64,000 nt of DNA from NCBI GenBank assembly GCA_014549065.1, contig JACDOX010000116.1, forward strand, positions 1,121,294 through 1,185,293, given 5' to 3'. Below the pieces are notes generated by a model. It was not told where the DNA came from and made no database searches. It saw only the letters and a program-made list of their open reading frames with translations. This DNA is from Cardinalis cardinalis (taxonomy: Eukaryota; Chordata; Aves; Passeriformes; Cardinalidae). Below are positions 11,673 through 24,310 of the stretch, piece after piece. The position numbers and the translations under genes were made by a program. Numbering within the stretch: position 1 is the stretch's first letter; every line of letters starts with the position of its first letter.

Positions 11673-14600
11673 AGCTCATTATTACTCTTAAGCTAAAGGA
11701 ATAATAATTACTCAGCTAAATGTCTCTCCTTGAAAATAATGGGATTTACATCTTGCTACTTACTTACTCAGACTGGAAAACAGGGTAAGTGTTCAACATT
11801 CAGATGATACAAAAGCCACCTTAAAAGATTTCAATGGTGTTAAAGCAAATTCATTTTCCAGCTGCAAGAAACCAGGCCTGATGTGTGTGAATGTACCCAG
11901 GTAAAAGCCCACTGAGCTTTCTGTTGGTATTTTATTTCAGACTGCAGTTCATGATTTTAAATCTTTGGATACAATACCTGAAGTCAGCATTGATTCGTCT
12001 GCCGCCCTCCACCTTAGAGATATTTCCCTCCTAAGTCTTCAGCATTTCCTCACTTCTGCTCCCAGAAGTGCACCGGAAGTTTATGCACCTGTTCTGCAAA
12101 AGACATAAAGGAGATGACCGGGCTTTAAAAAATATTATCACTTTAAAATGTACATGATTTCATTGTGTAAGTCTTGTTACAATTTTTCAAACAAAGTGTG
12201 TTCCCTATCTGCTGAACACCACAGCCAGGAAGGTGTTGGGCTAGCAAAACTCAGCCACAGTGAGGAGTCAGGGAAGGAGGATGAGTGTGCCGATTCCTCA
12301 GGCTACTATTGCCACTAAAGCGTGCCTTTCCTGAAGCAGCAGGGTTGAATTACCTCTTTGGTGTCATCATTCCTCTCCAAACCTGGGAGAGGAAAAATAA
12401 TTTTCAACTCTGAGAAGACAAAATTGTAATGCACATGCTAAGCTACTTTATATGATTAAATAAATTGTGGCCATCACTGTGAATATGCTTGTATAAAACA
12501 ATTTTCAGTGTATTAAGAAAACCCACCTTGAGGATAATTCCAGCTTAAAGTATTCCTGCATCTCACAAACAATGTACCTTCCTCCTCCCGTGCTGCAATA
12601 TGCTACCACCCTAGGTTGTGCTGACACAGCTTTTGGTAGGATTACATGGTGAAGAAAACTGATAAAACTAAATAAAATCCTGCAAGCAAACAACAAAAAA
12701 CACTTTAAAACAGAACTTGTTAATCCATGGCCTAGAAGCTCTGTCTTTGCCTTCAGACAGCAGAACAGGTTGATGATTTAATCATTCTGGATAGATAATG
12801 TTTATATCTACTACAGTAAAGAAAAGGAGTCTTTCTAAGATATAAGCAACAGCCGAAGATAAAGGTAAACTTTATCAAACTTAAAATCCCCAAGAAGGCA
12901 GTCATGAAACAGAGTTTATAAGATTACATGTTTCTTAAATGTTGTTCCTTTAAGGCAAAGCTTTTTTTTAGGGTGAAGAGTTTATATAAATTTGTCTCCT
13001 CAGCACCATGGCTGATTAAGTGACTTGACATCTCTATAGGAAAGTGATGGAGGTGTTTGCCAGAGCCAGTGTACAAAAAGATGCAGCTCTTCCTCTAAAC
13101 TTCTCCCTAGATGTGACAAAAAAAATTGCACAGATTTTATTTGTGAAATTGGATTAACCTTCTGTTATTTTTACCTTTCTGGTGCCAAGGGTAATTTCAA
13201 TATTAGAACATGTTAATATATTTTTCTCACTTCCTCATTTTCATACTTGGGAGTTTTTTCTCAGTGGGGTATAAGTTGCCCCATATTTTATAATTTTGAC
13301 TATGCTATGTAGATAAACCTCAAGGGAAAAGCCAAAGTATTATTGTTGTCCTGATGTCAGAAACATGTTGTTAAAATCCTATGTCTTTTTGTAATAGAAC
13401 TGTCCTGTCCAGTAATATTTTTTCAGTTCCTATTAGAAAGAGAGTACCTGGAGGGACGCCATGTCATTGCAAAGTATGGAGCTGAAAAATTTAGAAAGAG
13501 GCAACAGTAGAGCTCCCAAGGCAAAAAATGTCAATTTTACCATTATTTCTTTGCAGCTTTTATGGAGAGACACAGGGATTTCTTTAGAAGTTCTCTAAAG
13601 CCGAATTTCTGCTTATCAGAAACTACTTTAGATTCATGGAGCTCAGTCGCCTGAGATAGTTTACACAGCATTGCTCTTTTTGAAGCACAGTGTATTTCAC
13701 AACTAAAATTGTCTTTTAAGTATTACTCAGCACAGCAATAGTAACTGGGTACAAAGAGCTATCTGCCATACAGGTTTTGACTCTCAGAGTCCATACCAAG
13801 CAGCTTCTAACTATGTAAGAGCTCACACATCTTGCCTGGAAAGACCAGCTAGTCAGATCTGTGAATAAGCATACATACATTAACAAATAGATTCTCTCAG
13901 AAAGTGGGNTGGGGGGGGGGGGAGAAATAAAATTTTTAAAATATTTTTAAATAAGAGAGAGAGAATGCAGATCAACAGTTTTCTCAGATTTTAATACAAG
14001 CTCGACTGCTATCTGGTACCAGTAAAATTATGGCCAGCTGACTAGATCCTAGCCCTGGAAATTAAGCTGGTGCTTGCTAGTGTACCCAATATGTTGTGCC
14101 ACTAGACATACAATGAGCATTTAGTAAATTATATCACATTTATACAGTTTAGGGCTGTCAGGCCTATACCATGTCTTAAAGATGAGTGAGTACATTCACA
14201 GGGTTCCTTGGACCTCTGGCAAGTGAATCACCCTGAAACCAGCAGTAGGGTTTGCAAACAAGGGTTTTATGCAACAGCAACCATTATTCCACAGAGCAGG
14301 AAGCCTTTCCTGGGAGGTGCTGATACCCTGCCCATTGAAGCCAGCATGTATCGGCGCTGACAGAGTGGGAGCACTTCCAAAGGCCAGCACTACAAATTCT
14401 GCANCTTGCAGCAATATGAAACAAGTGAAAAATAGGCAGATATCCACCTTCCAGCTCTGAATACCTGTAGGTGAAGTTGTAAAAAATGGATTACTAGGTT
14501 TCTACTTTTTTTTTGCCCTCGTCTAATCACCAGCAGTAAATCAGTTGTGCCTCTAGAATATATAGCAGGATAAAATAAGCTCTGACTTGATTCTGTTTCA

Positions 14601-15349
14601 TTATTTAAATTAAAAAGTCAAGAAATATATTTTAAGTTAAGCATTTATCAAAATAGTTTGCTTTGTTTCATAGATGACGGCATAATCTCTTCTTTTTTAA
14701 CATTGTTTGTAATTATGAAGCATGTGTCTTGTAAAACATGGGATTTTCCCTACTCAGAGATATTCTAGGATTACGTTTATACCATTTTNGTTGAAACTTC
14801 TCTTAAATTGTTGATGGAAGTGCACAGAATATAATATCTGTAGCTTATCAGCATTCCTCACTTTCAGTATCAAATTACAGAAATTTCTTGGCTGGTTTAT
14901 ATTAGATATCTGATTTGTGCTTAGTTGAAAAATAATCTTTTTCAACTGTAGGAAATTCTGTTTTGATCTGATTTATTATACTTCTAGATGGTGAGAGAAG
15001 TACATTTAAAGACACATCCTCTGTGTTTCATCTGAGTGTCTTCTTGTATAATTTATAAATGCAACAACATGTCTAACCTTGAAAGGAGTCTATGTAGCAA
15101 GACTGGTTTTGCTGCATCAATCCGAGATTTCCATTGGCACCTTTTCTGTGGATTATTCAAATAAACATCTTTAACTATCCATGTCTCACATAATTTTTCT
15201 CTATTCAAACAAGACATGTCACAGTTGTTACCTTTCTATTTTTACCTTTACTTTCTACGTAGTAACAAGGATAGCTTTGAACTCCACATGTGTTTGTCAC
15301 CTTGTGAAAATGCCTTGTTTCCAGTCACCTATGTCTAAACATTTGAGTT
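11673..15349. other. AT-rich non-coding stretch with one G-homopolymer
   Basis: No gene or named repeat recognised. A homopolymer of 12 G at 13911-13922, with an N two bases before it (13909), marks a likely polymorphic or poorly sequenced site. Open frames of 60-85 codons here do not resemble proteins. Confidence 0.55.
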
Positions 15350-15795
15350 GTGATTGCAGAGAGCCAGCCAACTGAAAATGTTATCACAACTAGGTGCCAG
15401 AGCACAGGAGAGGACCAGGTTCTCCCCAGGCCCGGAGACAAGGGGAACCCATCTCTTTCAGGACAGGAATCTCGCAGCAATCAATCTCAGCACTCTAGGA
15501 AGGGAGCANGGCAGTGCTCAGTGCAGATGGGCTAAAAGTAAGAGCAATCCCAAGTCCAGGGCATCTCACAGGTCTGTGAGAATAGGGCAGGTCCAAGATG
15601 CAGCCNTGACCCTACAGATCAGTATATGGGCAGGTGTGGCTGAAGAGCAGCCCTTCTTGATGTCACCCTGTGCCTGTGGGAGAAGGTGGCAGTCTGTCAC
15701 ATGGGTGAGGGTCCCACATGAGGCTGAGCAGAGCTGCAGAGGTAAACTAGAGCCCCACCAGAAGATGGCCAAGAAGGGATTTTTGGGTTACCTAC
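15350..15795. other. Unclassified moderately GC-rich block next to CR1
   Basis: This block is GC-richer than its flanks and carries a 150-codon plus-strand open frame (15354-15806) that matches nothing I know. It directly adjoins the decayed CR1 fragment at 15796. It could be a divergent continuation of that element, another retroelement such as an LTR, or unique DNA. No TG...CA ends or target duplication were identified. Confidence 0.35.
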
Positions 15796-16075
15796 CCTCT
15801 TGGTAGCCTTCTGCTTCACTTGCTCCAGTTTGTTAATGTTTGTTTCACTGTATATCCAAAACTGGAGGCAGGAGTACTCTAAATGTGGTCTAATGAGAGC
15901 TACATGAGACAGGATAATCACTTCCCTTAACCAGTGCTCATGTTATTATGTTATCCCAGCTCAGTCTGGGATGCTGTTAGCCTTCTATGCTACAGGGCAC
16001 AGAGCTGAATCACTCAAATTGCTGTACACCAGGACCTTCGTCTCCCTCCCAGCAGAGCTGCTCTCCAGTTTGTTT
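15796..16075 (-). mobile_element. CR1 LINE fragment, old and decayed
   Basis: Read on the minus strand, the translation shows the order of the C-terminal CR1 ORF2 region. It has a LESSSA-like stretch, then KANSI, then ALIRPHLEY (15894-15868), then LEQVKQKATKR (about 15831-15799). These correspond to motifs around SSPAEKDLGVL, KKANSIL, LVRPHLEY and LERVQRRATK in avian CR1 proteins. Stops and frameshifts interrupt it, so it is inactive. It lacks a recognisable 3' end and is more diverged than the neighbouring copy at 16293. Known role of the family: non-LTR retrotransposon encoding endonuclease and reverse transcriptase. Confidence 0.65.
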
Positions 16076-16292
16076 TTTGTTGCATCCATAACATCCTACT
16101 CTAGGTATAAAAGTATTGTAGAGGAGAATGTTCAAAGCCTTACAAGTCAGTGAATAAATGGGCAAGTGCAAAGGTAAAAAGTAGTTTAAAAATATAAAGG
16201 TTTAGGCAAATCAGAGTTAGTCACTTTGTTGTGCAGCCTTTATGTTGTGTTTGCCTATCTGTAGATGTTCTGAGAACCACAAATTTAATACT

Positions 16293-17222
16293 TCATAGAA
16301 TCAAAGAATCATAGAATGGTTTGCATTGGAAGAGACCTTTAAAGGTCATATAGTGCAATGACCTGAAATAGGCAGCAACATCAAAAAAATCAGGCTGCTC
16401 AGAGCAACATCCTGACTGATCTTCAGTAATTCTAGGAATGGGTCATCATTAGCTTCTCTAAAGAACTGGTTCCAGTGTTTCACCACCATTACCACAAAAA
16501 AATTCTTTCTTATCTAGCCTGAATCTACCCTCTTATAGTCTAAATCATCACTGTGCTATTACTACAGGCCCTGTTAAAAACTCCCTCCTCTTATACAGCC
16601 CATNTAAGTATTTAAATGCCACATAAAGGTCTCCCCCATAGCCTTCTCCTCTCCAGGCTAAACAGTTCTGACTCTGATAACTTTTGTGGCTTCCTCTNGA
16701 CTCTCTCCAGCAGCTCTGTGTCCTTCCTGTGCCGGGACCCCAGGGCTGGGGGCAGCTCTGCAGGTGGGGTCTCAGCAGAGCGGGGCAGAGGGGCAGAATG
16801 CCCTCCCTGCCCTGCTGCCCAGGGGCTCTGGGTGCAGCCCAGGACACGCTTGGCTCTCTGGGCTGGCAGTGCCCGTGGCTGGCTCATGTCCAGCTCTCAC
16901 CCACAGCACCCCCAAGTCCTTCTGGGCAGGGCTGCTCTCCATCTGTTCATGCCCAGCCTGGGCTGGCACCAGGGATTGCCCTGACCCAGGGGCAGCACCT
17001 GAGCTTGGCCTTGTTAAACCTCATGAGATTCCCATGGGCTCGAGCTTGTCCAGGTCCCTCTGGGTGGCATCTGTCCCTCAGGAGTGTCAGCTGCACCACT
17101 CAGCTTGGAGTCATCTGCAGATTTTTTGAGGGTGCACTCAAAACCTTTGTTTATGCCAGTGATGAAGGTGTTAGAAAGTATTGGCCCCAGCACTGGCTCC
17201 TTGTCTTGGGGTGTATTTGATA
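16293..17222 (-). mobile_element. CR1 LINE, 5'-truncated, with reverse-transcriptase remnant
   Basis: The 3' terminus is clear: on the minus strand the element ends in CATTCTATGATTC plus a variant octamer copy (16293-16318), the avian CR1 hallmark. Reading inward on the minus strand gives remnants of RRLWGD, ELLERV, QKDLGVL (about 16918-16898), LSGAADTPEG and GFECTLKK. The catalytic motif appears as SADD at 17121-17110, where FADD is expected. The element stops at about 17222 within the region equivalent to VPQGSVLGPVLF. Frameshifts and stops make it a dead, 5'-truncated copy of about 930 bp. Several overlapping open frames in both directions across it are shadows. Confidence 0.9.
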
Positions 17223-19533
17223 TATACTTGATGAGTATCTGATGTGTCAACTGTAATGAGGTTATTTAGACACAGGTCTTCATATGCAATTGAATAAAAT
17301 TCATCTAAGTTCATAAAGTCCTCCTCTTCCCTGCAATTCTGGTCTTATGAAGCACAGAAGTAACTTTCTGACTTTGACTTTAAGCAGTAAATGCTGTATG
17401 TATTTTTTCTTCTGTTTAAAAACAACAGCGGTACTTAAAAATGCTCCTCACATTCATCTTCAAGTGCCATATGAATAGTCCAGTTTCAAACCTGCATATG
17501 GCCAGCTGTCACAGTTTAGCACGGCAGAGAATCTGGCATAACTTTGAAGTAAGCTGCGGAATCACATCCATCCTTAAATCTAAATTCTCTTGATAGCTTT
17601 GAGATGTAGCTACAGTCAAATTGAGAAATAAATTGTTTCTTCCTTTCATTGCTTGGCACAAATAAGCTTCTGAAGATAATGAATATCGAGTCTCACCAGT
17701 GGGCCGGCTGAAAAGTTCATTCAGTATTGTGAAAGCCTGTAGCATTTCTTCAGAAGGCCTGGAAGGTTTGTGGTAGATTCATTTGGGACTTATGTTAACT
17801 TTGTTATACTGTTTCTGGAAGAAACTTGTAGACAGCTGAAAATTATTGAAAAATATTATCTGATGAACTGGATTTAGAAAAAAACAGGCTCATAAGTGTT
17901 TGTCCTAAAAATTGTAACTTGACAAATTGAGAGTGAGTATAGATTTCATGGGCAACAAGATTGTATAATTGTAAAGTGGTCACCAACTTAGGCAACTATC
18001 AAATTCCGATTGTTCAACTTCAAAATTACTTATCTTTATTTATTGGTAGTCATTCTTCTAGTTTTCTTATAAAATAACCTGCACTTTAAATGAGAAAAAG
18101 AAAGGTGAAATTTAGCTTAGAATCCACCTCTTACTTCAGAAGGATTAATGTCCCACATTCCACCTGTGTATTAAATTCTAAACTTTCTTCTCAGGCTCCT
18201 GGGTTATAGCTATGAATTCTGACATAAATCTCTTAATAAGACTGCATAAATCATGCAATGCTTTTTATAATACTTTTAAGATTGAAATGCCAACTAATAA
18301 AATCTCCAAAATTTATAGAGCACTGAAAGGAGCAATGCTATAAAAACNAGCAGTCTTCTGTTCCTGGCTTGCAGTAATAGCAAAGCAGTCCAGATCTGTG
18401 TGCGAAGTCCTTTCTAATAAGCCACAAAAGTTCCTTTCAAAGCTATTAGATCCAAAGCCTGCTAAACTCCTTGGATATGCCTATCCTAGTGTATTTCCTG
18501 GCATATTTTTTGTCTATTGCTTAATATTGCCTAGAACTATCCTTGGGCATGATCTGGGAGTCAGAATCCATCAGGCCCCTCCACCTCTGACAGGTAGCTT
18601 GCTTGCAGCTCCTCTCTTGGAAACGTGTCTAGACATTTGACTGGAAGAGCTGCAGTCTTCTTGTGCTAGTTGGCCTTCATTATCACAAATATTTTCCTGG
18701 TACCTTTATTACCTTTATTTACTCGTGCTTCTGAGTAGGTTGGCAGGACCTGCAGTTTTCCTCAGTGCTGTTTCAGGGTGCTCTCATATCTACAGGACAA
18801 GAGAAAGAGTTTTTTCTAAAATGGACACCTCTTTGTGGATGCTTCAGTGACCTGAAAATTACCCGTTGCCAGAATGATGTCTTCAGAGTAGCATAAAATT
18901 ATTTCCCAGCTACTGATTCCCTAAATCCCAGTCTGCAAGTCCCATAAGATTCACCTACATTGCCCTCTGTCATTATTTCCTGACACTGCAGCAAGGGAAG
19001 AATATGAGAGCACGTCGCCATCCCTCAGATAGCAGAAATCCTCCTGACCTGCGCTGACTTCATTCTCATACATTAAATATTATAGAAAATATTAGTCATG
19101 CACCAACTGTGTGATGCTCAGGGTCTCTGATGTGTCTCTCTACCGAGGGCAGGCAATACTGATTGTGATCACAGAGTTGATTATAAGCTGTTTTGCTTGG
19201 ACAAAAATGTTTACCCTCTATCCCTCTTTTATTAATGAGGCCTCAGGGCCACAGTCCCAATGGACAGCTCCAACAGCAGGGCACAAAAACTCTTTTTTCA
19301 TGGCCACATACTGGGATTTTTGAAAGGTGTTATAGCACTGACAGTATCTGCTAAGGGCACATTTAAACTTTCTTTGTACAACCAGATTAATCAGGATCAT
19401 CTTAACAGATCCAACTCAAGAAGTTTTGGTGTGTTACACCTGGAGAATAGAGTCTGTAGTTATGAATTATTTAGTCCTTTGTTGTAAATGTCTCATTTTA
19501 AACAAAAACTGTTTACCTACATTTGACAGTAAT
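17223..19533. other. AT-rich non-coding stretch
   Basis: No named repeat. A minus-strand open frame at 17745-17509 (78 codons, extending upstream to a possible AG acceptor near 17757) has a protein-like composition but no recognised family. I treat it as unproven. The remainder looks like intron or intergenic sequence. Confidence 0.5.
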
Positions 19534-19815
19534 GAGGAGAGGAGAGGAGAGGAGAGGAGAGGAGAGGAGAGGAGAGGAGAGGAGNNNNNNNNNNNNNNNN
19601 NNNNNNNNNNNNNNNNNNNNNNNNNNNNNNNNNNNNNNNNNNNNNNNNNNNNNNNNNNNNNNNNNNNNNNNNNNNNNNNNNNNNNNNNNNNNNNNNNNNN
19701 NNNNNNNNNNNNNNNNNNNNNNNNNNNNNNNNNNNNNNNNNNNNNNNNNAGGAGAGGAGAGGAGAGGAGAGGAGAGGAGAGGAGAGGAGAGGAGAGGAGA
19801 GGAGAGGAGAGGAGA
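19534..19815 (+). repeat. (GGAGA)n microsatellite with internal assembly gap
   Basis: A near-perfect 5-base tandem repeat occupies both sides of a 165-base gap (19585-19749): about 51 bases on the left and 66 on the right. If the gap is filled by the same unit, the array exceeds 280 bases, but N runs of this kind may be estimated sizes. The + strand is pure purine, capable of triplex formation, with GG pairs every five bases. The repetitive RRGEE reading frames are artefacts. Confidence 0.97.
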
Positions 19816-22800
19816 TTTGCATCAATTTATTCAAAATTCTAAACACTATCTGCTTTAAACAAGCACTCCAATTTGGAATCTGGTTAATGTGAGTTTTAAT
19901 AATGGATCTCTTGAAAGAGTGTCACAAATCCTTTAGTGACAGTAAGACAAAATTATTTTGCCATATTGTAAAAATTTTACCCTTGAACTGTATCTTACTT
20001 TAAATCTTGCGCTACAGCATATGGCCATAAGTATATTAGAGATTAAATGTCCATTTTAGAAGCTCTGATACCTTTCTATTTCATGCTAATTTTATCCCTT
20101 TTATTTCTGAAGATAGGAAGAACCTGTCTTGTTTCTCACATAGGTAAGTCTAGTAAAGAATATTACATTCTGATTAAATTCTGCTACAGAAGGATAATAT
20201 TTTAAGTGAAATTGGAAAGGTAAGGAACAGAAAATAATTACTAAATGTCAATTATGCAAGAGTAATTTATTTTCTGTTTGGCTGTGCATATTGATGGCCA
20301 GAACTGTGCTGTTGTTTTTTGCTGATGTAACCTTTCTGTGCACTGGTGTATCAACAGACTATTGTTCTATGGAATCTTTTTTCTTCTTAATTTTCAAGTG
20401 TATTGAATTAGGGTTTTTTTACCTTCTGCTTTGCTTTTTTCAAGCTTGATATTTCTACTAAATGCCTACTGAGTTTTTTTGCTTGCCTTCTAATTCTGAT
20501 GTTGTTGGTTCACCGCGTTACTATGACTAAAAGTATTTTATGATAGCTAGAGAATTTTCAGATTCCATGTCACTTATGGACTTCATGGACTCTTTTTTTT
20601 TTAAGAAAATTACTTTTCAACCACAGTTAACAGAAAGTATCCTGCTTTTGTAGATGTGTGTTTTCAAAATTTGAATTTCTCTGATTGATACCTCATGTTA
20701 CACTTCAGAAATCAAGTTATATTTTTGTCCCTTGGCTACCACCCATGATCTGACAAATTTTGAGAGCTGCTGTTGTTGATCTCCATGGAGGGATGCATGC
20801 TAACTCCATTGGAATAAAAATATAATCTGTGTGCTGTTTCCCAGAACCATCATATGAATGAGACATGTATCTTATTACAGCTTTGTAAGCATTAGAAATA
20901 TCTGGAAGAAAATTTTGCTGAGGAACTTGTTATGCAAGACCTGCTTCACCCGTGTACAGAGCCTAATCTTGTAACCTGCTGTACAGGAACCTCCCATACA
21001 GGAATTCTGGCCCTGTCTGTTTGTTTTGACCTGCCACTTGGATTTTCTGGAGCGACAGTGAATGCTGGCTGTTGTGCCTGTTTGGTGCTTGTTTCCTCTC
21101 TTCAGGCCAGCCAGGCTGCTTTGCCAGTTTGGCTGAGTAGTGTAGACTCTACAGGCATTACAGACTCAACAACTTAGACTTCTCTTTGTGGTAGCTCTTC
21201 ACTGGTTGCTAAACAGGGCTGTATACCAGCTCATCGAGGCTTATAAATTTGGGGTGATTTCAATATTNCTAGTATAGGTGAGCTTGGCAAGAATTACTTT
21301 TGATTAAAAATGTAACAAAGCAGGAGTGAAAAACTGGATCAGTACTTAGTAAATTGCCTGTGCCTGAAACGTGTGAATTCTCAGGTTTTGAGGGAACAGA
21401 TTGTTTCAGCAAAACAAGGACCTCCTATTATTTGGAAAAGCATTAAGATGGATGTAAAAGAAAGTTTGGAATTCTTCATCACTGGGATTTAAGTGAGCAA
21501 TTTAATATCTAATACTCCAGTCTTTTGTCTTGAAGCCTGTCCTGCATCTCATCATAACAGCATTTTTGTTTGTCAAATGGGCTTACCAACAGTAATGTGA
21601 GATGTAGGTGTAAGAGACATATTTACAGAACATCTTTTTATATGTTCCCTTCCTTGTTTTCCAGATATCAGAATATATAGAACTATTAAAGTAAGTACAG
21701 CAGATATTGCTAATGAAGCTTGTGACCCGAAACCTGCAACCATTTGCATGGCATTACATTACATATTAGTTTCCCCTCAGGTCTCTTGAACCTCCTTTTT
21801 CCCTTTGCTCAAGATCTGAATAGTTGTTACAGAATTAGATTTAAAAGGATTTTGCCTTTCATTACACTTAAGTGACCAAAAGAGATTTCAGAAGTACTCA
21901 GGGATACTGAAACTCCCCTGCTATGCCTGGCAACTTTTTGAAGCTTCTTAGCAAACATCTGCCAGGGGCTGAATTTTCCATCTACCTCTCTAAAGCATTT
22001 AAATTTACCTGGGGCAGAGGATTTCTAAAATTTATTGGAAATCCAAAAGCTATTGTCAGGGCAATGAAGATAAAGTATGAGAACTTCCTGCTCTATTATG
22101 GTAATTGGTGCCTGGAGCACAAAATGACATGCTATATATTGTCACATGGTGTCTTCTTAAGACACATCTGTTTGTACTTGGCTGGGATGATGAGTTCAGA
22201 CAATTCATCGTTTGGTTCCACAGAGAATCTTTCTTCTCTCAAGCCTTACGATTAGGGCTGGTGTTATGCCTGTCTCATTCCAGCCTTGCTTCTGGAAAGA
22301 TGCCCAGTGATTCAGGTAAAGTTAGTACGTGGTCCTATATTAGGAATACTGCTTGATGTCTTTCAAAAATGGAACATTTATCCAGTAAAGTGTGACAGAC
22401 TTACTTAACTTTACCATTATCTGTATTTCCATAATATAAAATCTTACCATTTTAACCTCTAGTTTTTTTCTTCACAGGTTACAGTCATATTTGATGTTTC
22501 ACTAGAGTCCTATCAATGTAGGAAAAATGGAAAAATGGAAAAGCACTAAACCCAGCAATCAGTGGATGCCAACAACAGAAGTGTTCATTATATGTACTAA
22601 GTAACTGCTCACACACATGGACTCAGAGTAGTTTTGAAAAGGGATGAATTGAACTCCTGTTCTGTACTGTCACTTCAGAATTTTTTCTAACTTTTAAGCT
22701 TTAAACCCATATGCAAATAGAAAGGAAGCCTAAAAGACTTAAAGTTGTAAATTAAAACACACTTTATCTGTATCAGTCTTGATTTACTTTATAGTTTGTG

Positions 22801-24204
22801 AATTCTCCTTTATTTTAGAATTGTATATGAAAGCACAAGACTACTTCAGAAGTATTTTTATCTAAAAAATAGNATTTTAAACTTTTTTGCCCTTTCTTTC
22901 TCTTTCATATGTATGAAAAGTTATGGAATATTAGGATTTTTCAGTACTGTCTGGGAAAACCAACATCCCATGTTTACATTTCTGAGAAAACAAACAAACA
23001 AGCAAAAAACAATGAAAACAAAAACAAACCCCTGGTATTCTGAGGAGAAATTTTTAAAATTTAGAAAAAAAGTATTTTAAATTACTTACCTCTCTCTGCT
23101 TGTTTTGTAGAGATCTTGAGAATAGCTTTTTCCCTTTCTAAATAATTTTTTAAATAGAAGAAAGCGATTATTTCTTTCTAAAAACCTAATGTCCCATATG
23201 TGTGAGCATCATTAGTCTATGTTTTATTGAAAGTTTTCTGTGAAGCAAGGGGATATGGGCTACTGGGACACCATGAAACATGCAGAGTTCCCTGATTGAC
23301 TTATTAAGGAAAGATATTGCAATCAAAGCAATGAAAAACAATCAGACAATCAGAGCACTGACAACAGAATTAGAAAGGTGACTTTCTGAAGGCAAAATCA
23401 AACTGTCAATGTGAATTTTAAATCTAGTTTTTGTGCTTACAGAAGTCAAGAGTGGCGCCTTTTGTTTGTTTAATTTTGAGTATTTAAATTCTAAAAGAAA
23501 TTTACCTAATTAGGGATAACTTATTCTCAGGTAGGATTAATGTCTTCCAGATAATTCAGCCAGCAAATTTTGGGCTTCATTCATATAACAGGTATCAGAT
23601 TGGTACAATTAACTTGTCTTCAGATTCTTTAAACAGCATTCATTTTACATTACACTGTTACATTAGAATTCATCTGTCTCTGGTAGGAACCTACACTTTT
23701 AAAAGAAAGTATTAAGCTGAGTTTGAAGAAAGAGGAGAAATACTACCTCAAATCTATGGAATTAGGAGATCAGCTGTAACATTAGACAAACCTTTGGCTG
23801 CTGTCATGTCTTAGTGAAAGGATTAAAGGAAGATAGAGATCTTTTAAGCTTTCTACATATTAAACATGAAAACTATTCTGGAAAAAAATTACCATGTATT
23901 TATAGCCAAAAGCTAAACTGTTGGAATTCCCCAGCTTTGGATTGTCCACTAACCTCTATTTTCCTATCTCCTGGCATGAACTATAAGCCTGTTTTTAATT
24001 AACTGATCACATACATCCCAGTCCCCACTTGACTTCCTGCTTCCTGTGGTGCACAATACATAGAGAATGCTCCCTGAATGAGGAACTATTCATAATTTTA
24101 TTTCTTTGTTATTTTTCAGTGTATGGTCCCATGTCACATTTTTAAGTTCTGCTCTGAAGGCAGAATTTTTAATTTCCTCTTGGGCTTTTCCATGGTACTC
24201 GTCA
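19816..24204. other. AT-rich non-coding stretch
   Basis: No exon or named repeat recognised. A less AT-rich patch at about 20930-21190 carries an 81-codon open frame and one at 21923-22255 carries 110 codons; neither resembles a known protein. A short A-rich (CAAA)n patch lies at about 22987-23030. Confidence 0.55.
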
Positions 24205-24310
24205 CTAGAGTGTCTGAGTGCTTTACAAATCTTAATGAATTTATCTTCACAGCACTTCTGTGCACTGAAGAGGAATTATTATTCTAATTTGACAGAGAGA
24301 GAACTGAGAT
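24205..24310 (-). mobile_element. MIR-like ancient SINE fragment
   Basis: The phrase from GAGTGCTTTACAAATCTTAA through ATCTTCACAGCAC to ATTATTATTCTAATTTGACAG and GAGAACTGAG parallels the reverse complement of the MIR/core-SINE 3' half: lowest-value TTACA, ATCCTCACAACA, ATTATTATCCCCATTTTACAG, GAAACTGAGG. About 105 bases are recognisable and substantially diverged. Such copies date from early amniotes and are inert or occasionally co-opted as enhancers. Identification is from memory of the consensus. Confidence 0.45.

Noticed and set aside
16548..17220. Overlapping plus- and minus-strand frames up to 178 codons
   Set aside because: They lie within a decayed CR1 element. Only the minus-strand pieces carry reverse-transcriptase motifs, and those are broken.
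19426..19858. Arginine/glutamate-rich and serine/leucine/proline-rich frames of 109-138 codons
   Set aside because: They are translations of the (GGAGA)n microsatellite and its N gap.
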